A stretch of 64,000 nt of DNA from Puniceispirillum sp965657105. Lineage in GTDB: Bacteria > Pseudomonadota > Alphaproteobacteria > Puniceispirillales > Puniceispirillaceae. Shown here in pieces: positions 56,394-64,000 of this stretch (position 1 is its first letter; every line of letters starts with the position of its first letter). The notes under the pieces are model-generated. The model ran no database searches and was not told the DNA's origin. It saw only the letters and a list, made by a program, of their open reading frames with translations. The DNA lies in assembly GCF_965657105.1 (NCBI RefSeq), contig NZ_CBFHNB010000002.1, positions 3,077 to 67,076 on the forward strand, written 5' to 3'. The translations under genes and the position numbers were made by a program.

Positions 56394-57035
56394 ATGGAAT
56401 ATAAAATTAAATCCCTTAAACGCATCATATCAATCATTTTTGTTTTTGGCTTTGGCGCTGGAGCGTCATTTCTATTTTTCACATATAAAAATGGTGACCA
56501 TGATTATAAATCCATGCACGAACGTCATCACAGCCAATCTGGTATGGCTGATGGCAATACGCATAAAGCTGATGGCAATACGCATAAACATGATGAAGTC
56601 AATATGCCAGGCTTGCAGGGCAAGGACACAACTGACCAGGAAGTCAATGACCTCAAGACTATATTCCGAGAACATGAGGGTATAGTAAGAGAGGTCATTA
56701 ATCTTGCAAACGGCATAAAAACAACGACCGAAGCGCAAGATGTAAAATTGCGAGATGCTATTACGTCGCATGTTTCAATGATGGTCACAAGACTCCAAGA
56801 AGGCAAAAACCCGGAAGTGATGATACAATCACCTACGTTGGATACTTTGTTTGAAGTGTATGACGAAATTGAAACTGAAATAGAAATGACTGATTTAGGC
56901 GTTGCGGTTATTCAAACATCATCTAACCCAGAAGTGGTCAAATTCCTTCAAACGCATGCGGCGGAGGTCAGCGATATGTCTGCAAGAGGTATGGTCGCAG
57001 TCCATGAAAGAATGATGCAGGGAACAAATGAATAA
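56394..57035 (+). CDS. Membrane-anchored His-rich periplasmic protein, function unknown
   Basis: A 213-residue protein with one N-terminal membrane segment (about 11-30, IISIIFVFGFGAGASFLFFT) and the rest predicted periplasmic. A His-rich stretch follows (DHDYKSMHERHHSQ at 36-49, then two copies of ADGNTHK made by a 21-bp tandem duplication, then KHDE). The C-terminal half is helical and ends with THAAEVSDMSARGMVAVHERMM. The His clusters suggest metal binding, which is inference. No ribosome-binding site is obvious. I do not recognise a named family. Confidence 0.7.
   Translation: MEYKIKSLKRIISIIFVFGFGAGASFLFFTYKNGDHDYKSMHERHHSQSGMADGNTHKADGNTHKHDEVNMPGLQGKDTTDQEVNDLKTIFREHEGIVREVINLANGIKTTTEAQDVKLRDAITSHVSMMVTRLQEGKNPEVMIQSPTLDTLFEVYDEIETEIEMTDLGVAVIQTSSNPEVVKFLQTHAAEVSDMSARGMVAVHERMMQGTNE
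56547..56588. repeat. 21-bp in-frame tandem duplication in the His-rich gene
   Basis: The 21-base unit starting GCTGATGGCAATACGCATAA occurs twice exactly, giving two ADGNTHK heptapeptides. Confidence 0.93.
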
Positions 57036-57106
57036 AAATCCTGCGCCTCAGCAAACTATATTTATGGTATAAAGTATCACTATTCACAATTTATTGAGGC
57101 GTTCAG

Positions 57107-57862
57107 ATGAGAAATCTTCGTTTATCCCTATTCTCTTTTATTACCGTCATTTCCACACTTATTGCTCCCGCCTGGTCAGATGGACATGGACATCAGATTG
57201 ATTATGCGGTTGGCGACAAAAATTTCTCTGCTCACCTTGAAAAATCAAATTCATCAAAAGGTACAGTGTTTATCATTCATGATTGGGACGGCTTAACTGA
57301 TTATGAAAAATCACGAGCCAAAATGCTGTCTGAACTTGGGTTTGACGCTATCGCTGTAGATTTATTCGGTGTTGATGCAAAGTTAGAAGGTCGGGATGAC
57401 TATAGAAGAGAAACAGGCGCACTTTACAAAGACCGCGCTCAATTCAGGGCTAGAATTTCTGCTGCAATGGACGCAGGCAAAGCCAGTGGTGTAAACACAG
57501 AAAACATTGTTATCATAGGGTATTGCTTTGGTGGCGCGGCTGTTCTTGAAGCTGCAAGGGCCGGAATAAAAGCCAATGGTTTTGTTAGCTTTCATGGCGG
57601 ATTAGGCACACCAGAAGGACAAAATTATAATCAGACCACGGCTCCTGTTCTTTTACTACATGGTTCAGCAGATCCTGTTTCAGGGATGACTGATTTAGCA
57701 GCTCTTCTTGATCAGCTTAAAGAGGCGAATGTTCCTCACGATGCGGAAGTGTTTGGAGGTGCAAGGCACTCTTTTACTGTTCCCGGTTCCAGAGATTATG
57801 ATGCTCAGGCTGATAAAAAATCTTGGGATGCATTACAGAGGTTTCTGAATAGGCTAAGCTAG
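57107..57862 (+). CDS. Exported dienelactone-hydrolase-family protein
   Basis: A 251-residue alpha/beta hydrolase with a signal peptide (about 1-24, ending APAWS) and a mature start DGHGHQID. The catalytic Cys is in IIGYCFGGAAVLEAA (about 142), the Asp in LLHGSADPVSG (about 190) and the His in FGGARHSFTVPGSRDYDA (about 222), the dienelactone hydrolase triad. EGQNYNQTTAPVLLLHG is typical of this family. It probably hydrolyses an ester or lactone in the periplasm; the substrate is unknown. It lies 71 bases after the His-rich gene, same strand, so possibly cotranscribed. Confidence 0.85.
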   Translation: MRNLRLSLFSFITVISTLIAPAWSDGHGHQIDYAVGDKNFSAHLEKSNSSKGTVFIIHDWDGLTDYEKSRAKMLSELGFDAIAVDLFGVDAKLEGRDDYRRETGALYKDRAQFRARISAAMDAGKASGVNTENIVIIGYCFGGAAVLEAARAGIKANGFVSFHGGLGTPEGQNYNQTTAPVLLLHGSADPVSGMTDLAALLDQLKEANVPHDAEVFGGARHSFTVPGSRDYDAQADKKSWDALQRFLNRLS

Positions 57863-57972
57863 TAATATCACCCCAAAATTGGGTTCCAAGTCAGTATATC
57901 AGCATGGCGGCGGAGCGTTCTAGGCGCACATTATTATTTTAGCTAATCATCAAGGCCATCAAGTAGGCCCTT

Positions 57973-58350
57973 TTAAAATGGTTTATAATGTTTCCATTGT
58001 TGCGAACTGCCTTGGTACAGTTTCTCTCTTACCTGCACGTTAGATGCCGATGCGACTCTGCGCCTATTATTTTGGGGGAATAAACATTCATTATCCCACT
58101 CCAAATCGAGATACGTAATTAGTTTGTGTGTCTCGTCTTCTTGATTAACTGTAAGCCGTTCGTAATCAAGGGTATAAATCCTTTTACCAAGATCATGGTG
58201 TGTGCAAGCCAAGTTGAAAGGCGCTTTGGCATAGCCAGGCTGCAACGCGATCACGTGGCTATAACTGGCTTCAGCCTTGTTTAATCTTCCGCGCTGATGG
58301 ATCATGGCGCCCAAATTGTAATGAGTTTCAGCGTTTCGGCGCGCTTGCCG
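57973..58350 (-). pseudogene. TPR-sulfotransferase remnant with internal deletion
   Basis: The frame begins after a TAG (58351-58353) and has no good start. It reads AETHYNLGAMIHQRGRLNKA and SHVIALQPGYAKAPFNLAC, which are tetratricopeptide repeats, then jumps to YTLDYERLTVNQEDETHKLI and VASASNVQVREKLYQGSSQQ plus WKHYKPF, the C-terminal end of a TPR-linked sulfotransferase. The PAPS-binding start of the sulfotransferase and most of its middle are missing, so this is an in-frame deletion product, about a fifth of a normal gene. Confidence 0.75.
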
Positions 58351-58455
58351 CTATATTGTTTGTGTCAACGACAAGAGAACGTTTCGGTTCTTATTCAATA
58401 TTTAGTGGCATTAGGTTGCTTTAAATACTATATCTAGAGAGAGCATCTGCCTTAC

Positions 58456-58484
58456 TTGACTTAAATAAAGAACAAAGGTAGAAC
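58456..58484 (+). promoter_or_regulatory. Sigma-70-like promoter before small ORF
   Basis: TTGACT (58456-58461) and TAGAAC (58479-58484) are separated by 17 bases, about 50 bases before the small ORF at 58533. Confidence 0.4.
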
Positions 58485-58532
58485 ATTAACTGGAGTTCGC
58501 CACTTAGCCTCCGTAACAAAAGGCAAAAAGAT

Positions 58533-58688
58533 ATGAATGATACAACATTTGACGTAAGCAGACTTTCAATCACAAACGGCCTATCTTCCGGCTATCGGAA
58601 AAAAGCGCGGAACATGCTAACGAAAGCAATGGTCACGCTGGTAACGTGTGGAGCTCTAGTTTACGTCATCACCACTCATATATTTTAG
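58533..58688 (+). CDS. Small single-span membrane protein, hypothetical
   Basis: A 51-residue frame. A polar, basic first half (SSGYRKKARNMLTKA) is followed by one hydrophobic segment (MVTLVTCGALVYVITTHIF) at the C-terminus, a tail-anchored layout. A promoter-like TTGACT/TAGAAC pair lies upstream; the ribosome-binding site is weak (AAAAAGAT). It lies among broken genes and might itself be a fragment. No family recognised. Confidence 0.35.
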   Translation: MNDTTFDVSRLSITNGLSSGYRKKARNMLTKAMVTLVTCGALVYVITTHIF

Positions 58689-58808
58689 TCATCGTAATAG
58701 GTGACTAAAGCATTCTAACCAACAATATATGCACGATTGCCACACTTTGGTTCAACATTCATAGGCCTTATATTTAAGTCATAGACTGCGCTTTTGACGT
58801 GACATGAT

Positions 58809-58940
58809 ATGATGATTGAGTTTGAAAGCAAAGACGCAGCAAACATTCTTTATCATAGTGAAGAGTATCAAGCTGCAAAAGCTGTTAGAGAAGAATGTTC
58901 CGACACTGATTTAATGATTGCTGAAGGCGTGTCTGATTAA
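58809..58940 (+). pseudogene. DUF1330 fragment
   Basis: A 43-residue frame: IEFESKDAANILYHSEEYQA then AKAVREECSDTDLMIAEGV. It matches the C-terminal half of DUF1330 proteins (phrases like Y-x-S-x-EYQ, R, and V-EG). Intact members are about 95 residues; the N-terminal half is missing, so this is probably a truncated relic. Confidence 0.6.
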
Positions 58941-59155
58941 ACGTCAATGCCCAACCTTCCGCGTCCATTTGCTCAGTACAATAATAGCTGTTTAGTGCAT
59001 AGGCCGATACAGACGACTGTCACAGCAATAATGCTGCTTAAAATGTGGCTTTTTCACGCCTGACAAAGTGATAAACACTAAGCTGGAACCATACCCACCT
59101 CGTAGGTATTATATAGGGCTGTTACACAGATTGCTGTTCAAGATAGGTAACCCGT
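58941..59155. other. Gap containing an integrase relic
   Basis: Apart from the integrase remnant (58992-59110) I see nothing coding here. Confidence 0.4.
58992..59110 (-). pseudogene. Degenerate integrase N-terminus, first copy
   Basis: On the minus strand one frame reads SVYHFVRRE and, after a frameshift, KQHYCCDSRLYR. These align with GIYHFVRRV and KQHYRSDRVSIS in the integrase remnant at 60317-60727. The core match (59055-59078 against 60664-60687) is 22 of 24 bases. Frameshift and stops show it is dead and older than the other copy, or a diverged relative. Confidence 0.7.
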
Positions 59156-60034
59156 CTAATTGCCCATACATATAGAACCATATGGATGTCGCTGACTAAT
59201 TTTTTCATCAAATGCGAATATATCCAGCATGGCGTTATATCCTGCATCAGTAATGGCCATTTCTACAGGCCAGCACCCCATATTCTGATAGGCATGGATG
59301 CATTGCGTTAAGACCGCTTCATCAATTTGTGGAAATAGAGATTTTTCGGCTATTGCAATTTCTGCGGCAGGTCTGGTTGCCACATATTGCCTAGTTCTCG
59401 CATAAGCACGACAAAAAGCGTGACCGTCATCAGTTTCTAACCATTCCGGCATAGCTGCCAAACTAGAAAATGCACAAGGGCCAACCATTGGCCCCAGAGC
59501 CGCAACAACATAGCCAACGCCATCTGCTTCAAGCTGCTGAGGAGCAGGCCCTTGCTGATGTATATATTGACCTTGCCCCTGCCTGTAAGCAGCATCCATT
59601 TCCTTGGCGTTGCCGGCATCTATAATATTAATTTTATGAATATCTATACCTGCTTTGTGGCAAGCATACTTGAACATAGTCATTGGTTGACCGCCGTGAT
59701 GCACAAGCACATCAGCACCTTCAAGAGACGACCATTCAAAATTCTTATCATTATCCCGGCCGCTGATAAAAAACCCATCCATATTGTTGATTAATGCAAA
59801 ATGCCGCGCCTTAGGCTGATGGCCATTTTCCAGAGATGCAAAGCCCTGACTGATGGTTGATTGCACAACCTGTGCAGTGCCATCTTCCAACGCATTTAAA
59901 GCCGATACCCCTGGTTCAGCGACACTCCAATCATATTCAAACCCTTCCTCAGCCAAAAAACTGCCTGTCATAGTTGAAATTAAAGGTGAATAAAAAGCTG
60001 AAAACAGAGTAAATTGAAGATGTATTTTAGCCAT
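59156..60034 (-). CDS. NMT1/SsuA-like ABC transporter substrate-binding protein
   Basis: A 292-residue protein with the periplasmic-binding-protein type II layout of NMT1/THI5/SsuA-like proteins: HLQFTLFSAFYSPLISTMTG at the start, the SALNALEDGTAQVVQSTISQ pocket region, DVLVHHGGQPMTMFKYACHKAG and KEMDAAYRQGQGQYIHQQGP. No signal peptide is evident, which is odd for a binding protein, and no permease or ATPase lies nearby. It may be cytoplasmic or have lost its transporter. It lies between two integrase remnants, suggesting it came with the element. Confidence 0.7.
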   Translation of the reverse strand: MAKIHLQFTLFSAFYSPLISTMTGSFLAEEGFEYDWSVAEPGVSALNALEDGTAQVVQSTISQGFASLENGHQPKARHFALINNMDGFFISGRDNDKNFEWSSLEGADVLVHHGGQPMTMFKYACHKAGIDIHKINIIDAGNAKEMDAAYRQGQGQYIHQQGPAPQQLEADGVGYVVAALGPMVGPCAFSSLAAMPEWLETDDGHAFCRAYARTRQYVATRPAAEIAIAEKSLFPQIDEAVLTQCIHAYQNMGCWPVEMAITDAGYNAMLDIFAFDEKISQRHPYGSICMGN

Positions 60035-60316
60035 CAAAGAAGCCCCAATAATGTTTTATATGCAGTTACTAATGCTAGCTCACAAAAGCATGTCATAGCT
60101 AGCAACGATTCTAATATAATCAGACTAATTAACCTTTATGGATTTCTGAAAAGACTGTCTGGTGAACATTGCCTATTCATAACGACGGCCTGCATCGGAT
60201 GGACGATTGCGTGCTCAACTCAATTGTGAAGCAATTTCGAAGGTAATGGATAATGGTAAATCAACTTTTGCTGCCATATTTAATTATCCAACGAAACAGC
60301 TGTCGCGCAGGATCTT
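60035..60316. other. Gap between binding protein and integrase remnant
   Basis: About 280 bases; the plus-strand frame here has no family features and I see no RNA or repeat. Confidence 0.4.
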
Positions 60317-60727
60317 TTAAGAGCCATAACATATTTTACAATGCTTCGCACAACCCTCAAATACATATTTGCCATTACGTTTAGCGGCACGAATGAATGT
60401 GGGCGTCTGCTTGTGTGATTTGAGGCGAAGGTAAATATCAACAGCCTCCATCATCGTTGGGCTGTCATCCACGACATCATCTTTATCATCAATGACCAGA
60501 TGTAATGCTGGTACATCCATCTTCTGCAATCTTAGCCCATGCCAGTAATCATCTAATCGCTGGCTAATAGACTGGGCAGAACGAGTGGCTGTTTTGGCTG
60601 ACTTGGTACGAAGGCTGATACTGACTCTATCACTGCGGTAATGCTGTTTAACATCAGCAGGAACACGCCTGACGAAGTGATAAATACCAAAACGGACACG
60701 GATATATGAGGGTTGATTGTACGTCAT
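60317..60727 (-). pseudogene. Truncated phage-type integrase next to tRNA-Phe
   Basis: The frame (ATG at 60727) encodes about 136 residues of a tyrosine-recombinase N-terminus: RVRFGIYHFVRRVPADVKQH, SISLRTKSAKTATRSAQSIS and MMEAVDIYLRLKSHKQTPTF. This is the arm-binding/SAM-like part seen in integrases with the YFRRRVPADL start. It ends abruptly after YVFEGCAKHCKICYGS, and the catalytic R-H-R-Y domain is absent. It lies 64 bases from the 3' end of tRNA-Phe in the same direction, the usual place for an island integrase. Confidence 0.8.
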
Positions 60728-60791
60728 TTTGTACGACACCTGACCTGTTAGCACAATAAATGCTTACATATCAGTCATGTAGGTGAAAAAG

Positions 60792-60867
60792 TGGTGCCCG
60801 GGGGCGGACTCGAACCACCGACACGCGGATTTTCAATCCGCTGCTCTACCAACTGAGCTACCCGGGC
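60792..60867 (-). tRNA. tRNA-Phe (anticodon GAA), CCA encoded
   Basis: On the minus strand acceptor GCCCGGG pairs with CCCGGGC; discriminator A is followed by encoded CCA. Anticodon stem GCGGA/TCCGC has loop TTGAAAA, giving GAA. T-loop TTCGAGT. Only one complete copy of its 3' end is seen in this window. Confidence 0.96.
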
Positions 60868-61019
60868 CTTAGCGTCATCTTGCTGGGTATCGTCTGATAC
60901 CCCACATATGAGATGGTGATCAATGGTAAGACGCACAGATGCGTGATCACTTCGGCTTCAACGGATATAACGACCTTGCAAGGCGGTGTCTAGCCTCAAT
61001 TGACCAAATGAAACAGTCT

Positions 61020-61283
61020 TTATCGCTCGTCATCATTTCCATCGTCATGATCAAAGCGTCTGCCCTGTCCCGTATTATCGGCTTCGGCCTCGGCGATCAA
61101 CGCATCTATAATCGTATCGTCTGCTGCATCAACCGCTGGGATGGCGTATTTGCCCTGAAACCAACGCCCAAGATCAATATCAGCGCAGCGTGATGAACAA
61201 AATGGCCGCGCCGCATTGCTGGCCATTTCACCACAAGTCGGACATTTAACCGGCTTCAAATTTGATTTTGATGATACTGACAT
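61020..61283 (-). CDS. yacG: DNA gyrase inhibitor YacG
   Basis: An 87-residue protein with the YacG four-cysteine zinc site, VKCPTCGEMAS (about 12) and ARPFCSSRCADIDLGRWF (about 25-42). YacG binds the GyrB C-terminal region and blocks DNA binding in E. coli. The acidic tail is longer than in E. coli. It starts seven bases after the ribonuclease gene and is probably its operon partner. Confidence 0.92.
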   Translation of the reverse strand: MSVSSKSNLKPVKCPTCGEMASNAARPFCSSRCADIDLGRWFQGKYAIPAVDAADDTIIDALIAEAEADNTGQGRRFDHDDGNDDER

Positions 61284-61290
61284 AACGGCC

Positions 61291-62622
61291 TCAATTCATG
61301 ATATAGGCTGGTGCATCCGGCGCAAGATCTGACAAAACTACAAGACGAAGCGGTCTGTCAAGCGCCGCGCAGGCAGGTGCCCCCTTATCTGACAACCATT
61401 TGGATACGGGCGCTGAAACTGCCAGCTCGATTTCGGCTGGCACCGGAGATGAAGCGATGCGATGTGACGCAAGCCTTAAACCAGCAAGTGCCGTTTGGGC
61501 AACGCGGTCAGACATGATATCAGCTAGGCTTTGTTCGCCATATGGCACACGCATTTCCAACAAACCGCCGCGGGTAAAGCCGAGAATTTCAGGTGGGTGC
61601 AGATCATCTGCCAACGCATCCTCAAATTGTTCCAAAATTGCTTTGCCTGACTTATTTCCAAGCCGGGGCATATCTACAAGCAAAGCACCGCCCATTGCCC
61701 GTATGCGTATCTGGCGGATAATTTCGGGTATGGCAACCATCGCCAGACTTTGCATCATATCACCAGCTTTAGGGTTAGTATAACCGGCGCTGTCCAGATC
61801 AATCGCCCATAAAGCATGGGTGCGTTGACACCATAAACACCCCCCTTGTGGCAAGGGCACCCTTGCCTGCAGCGCATTATCAATCACCTCATCGAGCGTC
61901 TCGGCAAGATGCTGGCTTGCGGCAGGGTCTGTCGGTTTGATTAGCGCGGCATCAGGGGCGTAGCGTGCAATCTGTTCAGCCAGAGTGCCAGCGTCATGGA
62001 TCACATGCGGGGAACGTGCCGCATGTATCTGGTCAGAGGTCACCTGCGTCCCTGTCTGCCAGGCATGAAGCAACGCTTTCACCGAATCTTCCATGGCATC
62101 TAAAGCCAGCGCACTGGCAGCCCCGCGGATAATAAAGCCAAAATCATGCGGCAGAACTGCCTTGATCATTGACTCCATCGCATCACCAAGATCAGATGAC
62201 GAAAATCTTTTCGACCGGAAAACACCGCTACTTCCTGGTAGTAAAATACCGTAACGCGACACCAGACGCGCACCAAGAATAGCCTGCCATGCCTTATCTT
62301 CGCGCGGGGCGGCGGTGATAGTTATAGGCCGCACATCGCCAGGTTTTGGCCGATCCTTTGCCCGTAATCGCACACTTACAGACGTATCGTCATATAAACG
62401 CGCTGTGGCACGATTCTGAGCGCTAAAAACCTGTTCGATACGGGCAAGATGCACTGAGCCTAATAAAGTCGGCATATCCCAACGGCGATGCCATATTTCA
62501 TAGATTGAGTCAGGTGTCACCGCATAGGCGTCCAAGGCCCCCGTGGGTTTTCCGCAGATAAAGGCAACACGCGTTTGCCCTGGTGCTTCGTCAACATATA
62601 TATGAGTGATCGGACCTGTCAT
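61291..62622 (-). CDS. RNase E/G-family ribonuclease
   Basis: A 443-residue RNase E/G-type protein. The catalytic part is seen in ALWAIDLDSAGYTNPKAGDM (Asp ligand near 273), AIPEIIRQIRIRAMGGALLV (about 299) and DMPRLGNKSGK (about 319), plus LGFTRGGLLEMRVP. It is short and lacks the E. coli RNase E C-terminal scaffold; S1 similarity at the N-terminus is weak. It probably processes rRNA or mRNA 5' monophosphate ends. Located between maf and yacG, a conserved alphaproteobacterial order. Its start codon lies inside a 19-bp tandem duplication. Confidence 0.85.
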   Translation of the reverse strand: MTGPITHIYVDEAPGQTRVAFICGKPTGALDAYAVTPDSIYEIWHRRWDMPTLLGSVHLARIEQVFSAQNRATARLYDDTSVSVRLRAKDRPKPGDVRPITITAAPREDKAWQAILGARLVSRYGILLPGSSGVFRSKRFSSSDLGDAMESMIKAVLPHDFGFIIRGAASALALDAMEDSVKALLHAWQTGTQVTSDQIHAARSPHVIHDAGTLAEQIARYAPDAALIKPTDPAASQHLAETLDEVIDNALQARVPLPQGGCLWCQRTHALWAIDLDSAGYTNPKAGDMMQSLAMVAIPEIIRQIRIRAMGGALLVDMPRLGNKSGKAILEQFEDALADDLHPPEILGFTRGGLLEMRVPYGEQSLADIMSDRVAQTALAGLRLASHRIASSPVPAEIELAVSAPVSKWLSDKGAPACAALDRPLRLVVLSDLAPDAPAYIMN

Positions 62623-62652
62623 GTTATATCCGGCCTGTCATGTCATATCCGG
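62615..62652. repeat. 19-bp tandem duplication at the maf/ribonuclease junction
   Basis: CCTGTCATGTTATATCCGG (62615-62633) is followed by CCTGTCATGTCATATCCGG (62634-62652), 18 of 19 identical. One copy holds the ribonuclease ATG; the other holds the maf stop. Confidence 0.92.
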
Positions 62653-63282
62653 CATATGCATGACATCAAAACCCTGCCCACCCAGCATGGCCGCTATATC
62701 AAACAAGCTAAAGCCAACAATATTGGAATAGGATCCGCTAATCTGCTGGATGAATATGGCAGCCATTCCCTGGATGGCATAACCACCAGCCTTACCTTGC
62801 CATTCGTCGGTAGCGATATAATTGTCAATATCATCTGGCCCAAGCGTGCGAAAGCGCACCATACTTGTAACCAGACGGGTGTGCAAATGACCATCCGGCG
62901 AGATCAGCGCGATGCCGCCATAAACACGATGGCGGCGCCCTGACAGCAAAGAAAGACACGTGCGTGCCGTCGCTGGATCATCGGTTTTGGGTAAAATACG
63001 CTGGCCGCATGCGACCACAGTGTCGCCAGCCAGAATAAATTTATCAGCCGTTTCAGCATTCTGATTACGGGTTTTGAGCGCTTTTTCCGCCGCCATACGC
63101 ACGGCATAAGGTTGAGGTTTTTCTCGCTTTTGCGGGGTTTCGTCAATATCGGCAACTATGATTGCCGGTGATAACCCAATCTGAGCCAGTAATTCACGCC
63201 GACGCGGCGAGGCCGATGCCAACACAAGCTGGCTATCATCACCTGTCACTTTGTTATTATGAGGTTTCTGTTTGGTGGTCAT
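62638..63282 (-). CDS. maf: Maf-family nucleotide pyrophosphatase
   Basis: A 214-residue Maf protein. The signature is VLASASPRRRELLAQIGL (about 20-37); AGDTVVACG (about 86) has the catalytic Asp region, followed by ARTCLSLLSGRRHRVYGG and ATDEWQGKAGGYAIQG. Maf proteins hydrolyse non-canonical or m5/pseudo-type nucleotide triphosphates, limiting their incorporation. An N-terminal extension of about 18 residues precedes the core. Its stop lies 16 bases before the ribonuclease start. Confidence 0.93.
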   Translation of the reverse strand: MTTKQKPHNNKVTGDDSQLVLASASPRRRELLAQIGLSPAIIVADIDETPQKREKPQPYAVRMAAEKALKTRNQNAETADKFILAGDTVVACGQRILPKTDDPATARTCLSLLSGRRHRVYGGIALISPDGHLHTRLVTSMVRFRTLGPDDIDNYIATDEWQGKAGGYAIQGMAAIFIQQISGSYSNIVGFSLFDIAAMLGGQGFDVMHMPDMT

Positions 63283-63402
63283 CGCGCAAGACTTCCTAAT
63301 ATGGGCACTTTAATATCATGCTTAACCCAAGCACAATATAAAGCGGCAATATCATGCACTTTACAACACCATACCCTAAATGTGAGGGCTGGCTTCAGAA
63401 GC

Positions 63403-63621
63403 TTACTTGAAACGAAAGGTTATGCGCCCTTTGCTGAGGTCATATGGAGTCATTTCAACATTAACCCTATCACCCGCAAGCACACGAATACGATTTTTCC
63501 GCATCTTACCACTAGTATGGGCAAGCACTTCATGATCATTGTCAAGTTTCACCCGAAACATTGCATTGGGTAACAGTTCTGCGACTGTTCCTGAAAATTC
63601 AATTACGCCTTCTTTGGCCAT
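63403..63621 (-). CDS. infA: Translation initiation factor IF-1
   Basis: A 72-residue OB-fold factor that binds the 30S A-site with IF-2 and IF-3. Sequence MAKEGVIEFSGTVAELLPNA, then FRVKLDNDHEVLAHTSGKMR and TPYDLSKGRITFRFK, is diagnostic. The ATG at 63621 follows AAGGG. It precedes maf with a 120-base gap. Confidence 0.97.
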   Translation of the reverse strand: MAKEGVIEFSGTVAELLPNAMFRVKLDNDHEVLAHTSGKMRKNRIRVLAGDRVNVEMTPYDLSKGRITFRFK

Positions 63622-63679
63622 GTGACCCTTTTCCATAGCTGCTTAGTTGCAATAGAGATGCGCAAAAAAGCGGGAAAGG

Positions 63680-64000
63680 TCAAGCTTTTACTGTAATTTT
63701 TGTATCAAGATAAATACCAAGCTTGGCCGCAATGTCATCGCGCACCGCGCGATAAGCTACCAAACGCTCTTCGCGGCTACCTTGCAAATCAGCCAAATCA
63801 TCAACCGGCCAGTATAAAGTTTCACAATCTACATTGCGCACGCGTTCCTGAGCAGCCTTATCGGCCTCTGTGGAAAAGGAAATAATCACGTCATAAAACT
63901 CGCAATCCAGATCAGCGAATGATTTAGGCGTATGTGCGGCCATATCAATATCAATCTCCTGCATAACCGCCATTGCAAATCCATCTGGTGCCCCAGGTCG
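63680..64000 (-). CDS. Low-molecular-weight phosphatase/arsenate-reductase-like protein (cut by window edge)
   Basis: The C-terminal part, at least 106 residues, continues past the right window edge in the same frame (GAPDGFAMAVMQEIDIDMAA). The pattern DGFA-x-x-VMQEIDIDMA and HTPKSFADL, plus FYDVIISFS and WPVDD, fits the ArsC/LMW protein tyrosine phosphatase fold; the catalytic CX5R loop lies beyond the edge. In alphaproteobacteria this gene is usually next to infA. Substrate unknown. Confidence 0.82.
   Translation of the reverse strand, partial: RPGAPDGFAMAVMQEIDIDMAAHTPKSFADLDCEFYDVIISFSTEADKAAQERVRNVDCETLYWPVDDLADLQGSREERLVAYRAVRDDIAAKLGIYLDTKITVKA

Noticed and set aside
59156..60034. TRAP-type (TAXI) binding protein
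   Set aside because: The residue pattern looks closer to NMT1/SsuA-like ABC binding proteins, and no TRAP membrane subunits are nearby.

Overview
The window looks like a chromosomal segment of a free-living, probably marine alphaproteobacterium, possibly of the SAR116/Puniceispirillum type (inferred from gene content; no 16S is present). The lineage signals are an FzlA-type division protein, a ChvG/ChvI pair followed by rapZ, a two-gene AddAB nuclease-helicase, a TIGR02300 acidic protein, an NDUFA9-like protein beside uppP, and the order aroA-cmk-rpsA-ihfB-lapA-trpFBA-accD-folC. The standard genetic code fits every gene.

Layout. 1-4.9 kb: translation block on the minus strand, thrS-infC-rpmI-rplT-pheS-pheT, with infC apparently starting at ATA. 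5-14.4 kb: GT4 glycosyltransferase, an ABHD10-like hydrolase, fzlA, a GNAT acetyltransferase, and gltD-gltB. 14.8-20.7 kb: uppP, NDUFA9-like gene, tRNA-Leu, rnd, then the LPS transport operon lptC-lptA-lptB and ptsN; rpoN and hpf, commonly found between lptB and ptsN, are absent. 20.7-31.5 kb: tRNA-Ala, TIGR02300 gene, aroA-cmk, rpsA with a structured leader and probable TTG start, ihfB, lapA, trpF-trpB-trpA-accD-folC. 31.5-47.2 kb (minus strand): chvI-chvG-rapZ, ahcY, tsaE, addB-addA, trxA, plus polA and a small zinc-finger gene. hprK is missing between chvG and rapZ, and the RapZ Walker A lysine is Asn.

47.2-60.8 kb is accessory. An ABC ATPase without its permease is followed by tRNA-Arg(CCG). 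The 3' half of this tRNA recurs (44 of 49 bases) 4.5 kb downstream, bracketing an A+T-rich island with a 32-codon membrane microprotein coupled to a Wzz-like chain-length protein, a winged-helix-like small protein, and a methyltransferase plus probable restriction endonuclease. Beyond it are three exported proteins with His-rich N-termini (PhoX/DUF839-like, an anchored His-rich protein, a dienelactone-hydrolase-like protein). Then comes a graveyard of broken genes (TPR-sulfotransferase, DUF1330, two integrase N-termini) around a substrate-binding protein, ending at tRNA-Phe.

60.8-64 kb returns to core order: yacG, an RNase E/G-type ribonuclease, maf, infA and a low-molecular-weight phosphatase cut by the window edge. 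A pattern running through the window is short tandem duplications (12-21 bp units, mostly two copies). Those in intergenic or gene-end sequence have any unit length, while the two inside coding sequence are 18 and 21 bp and so keep frame.
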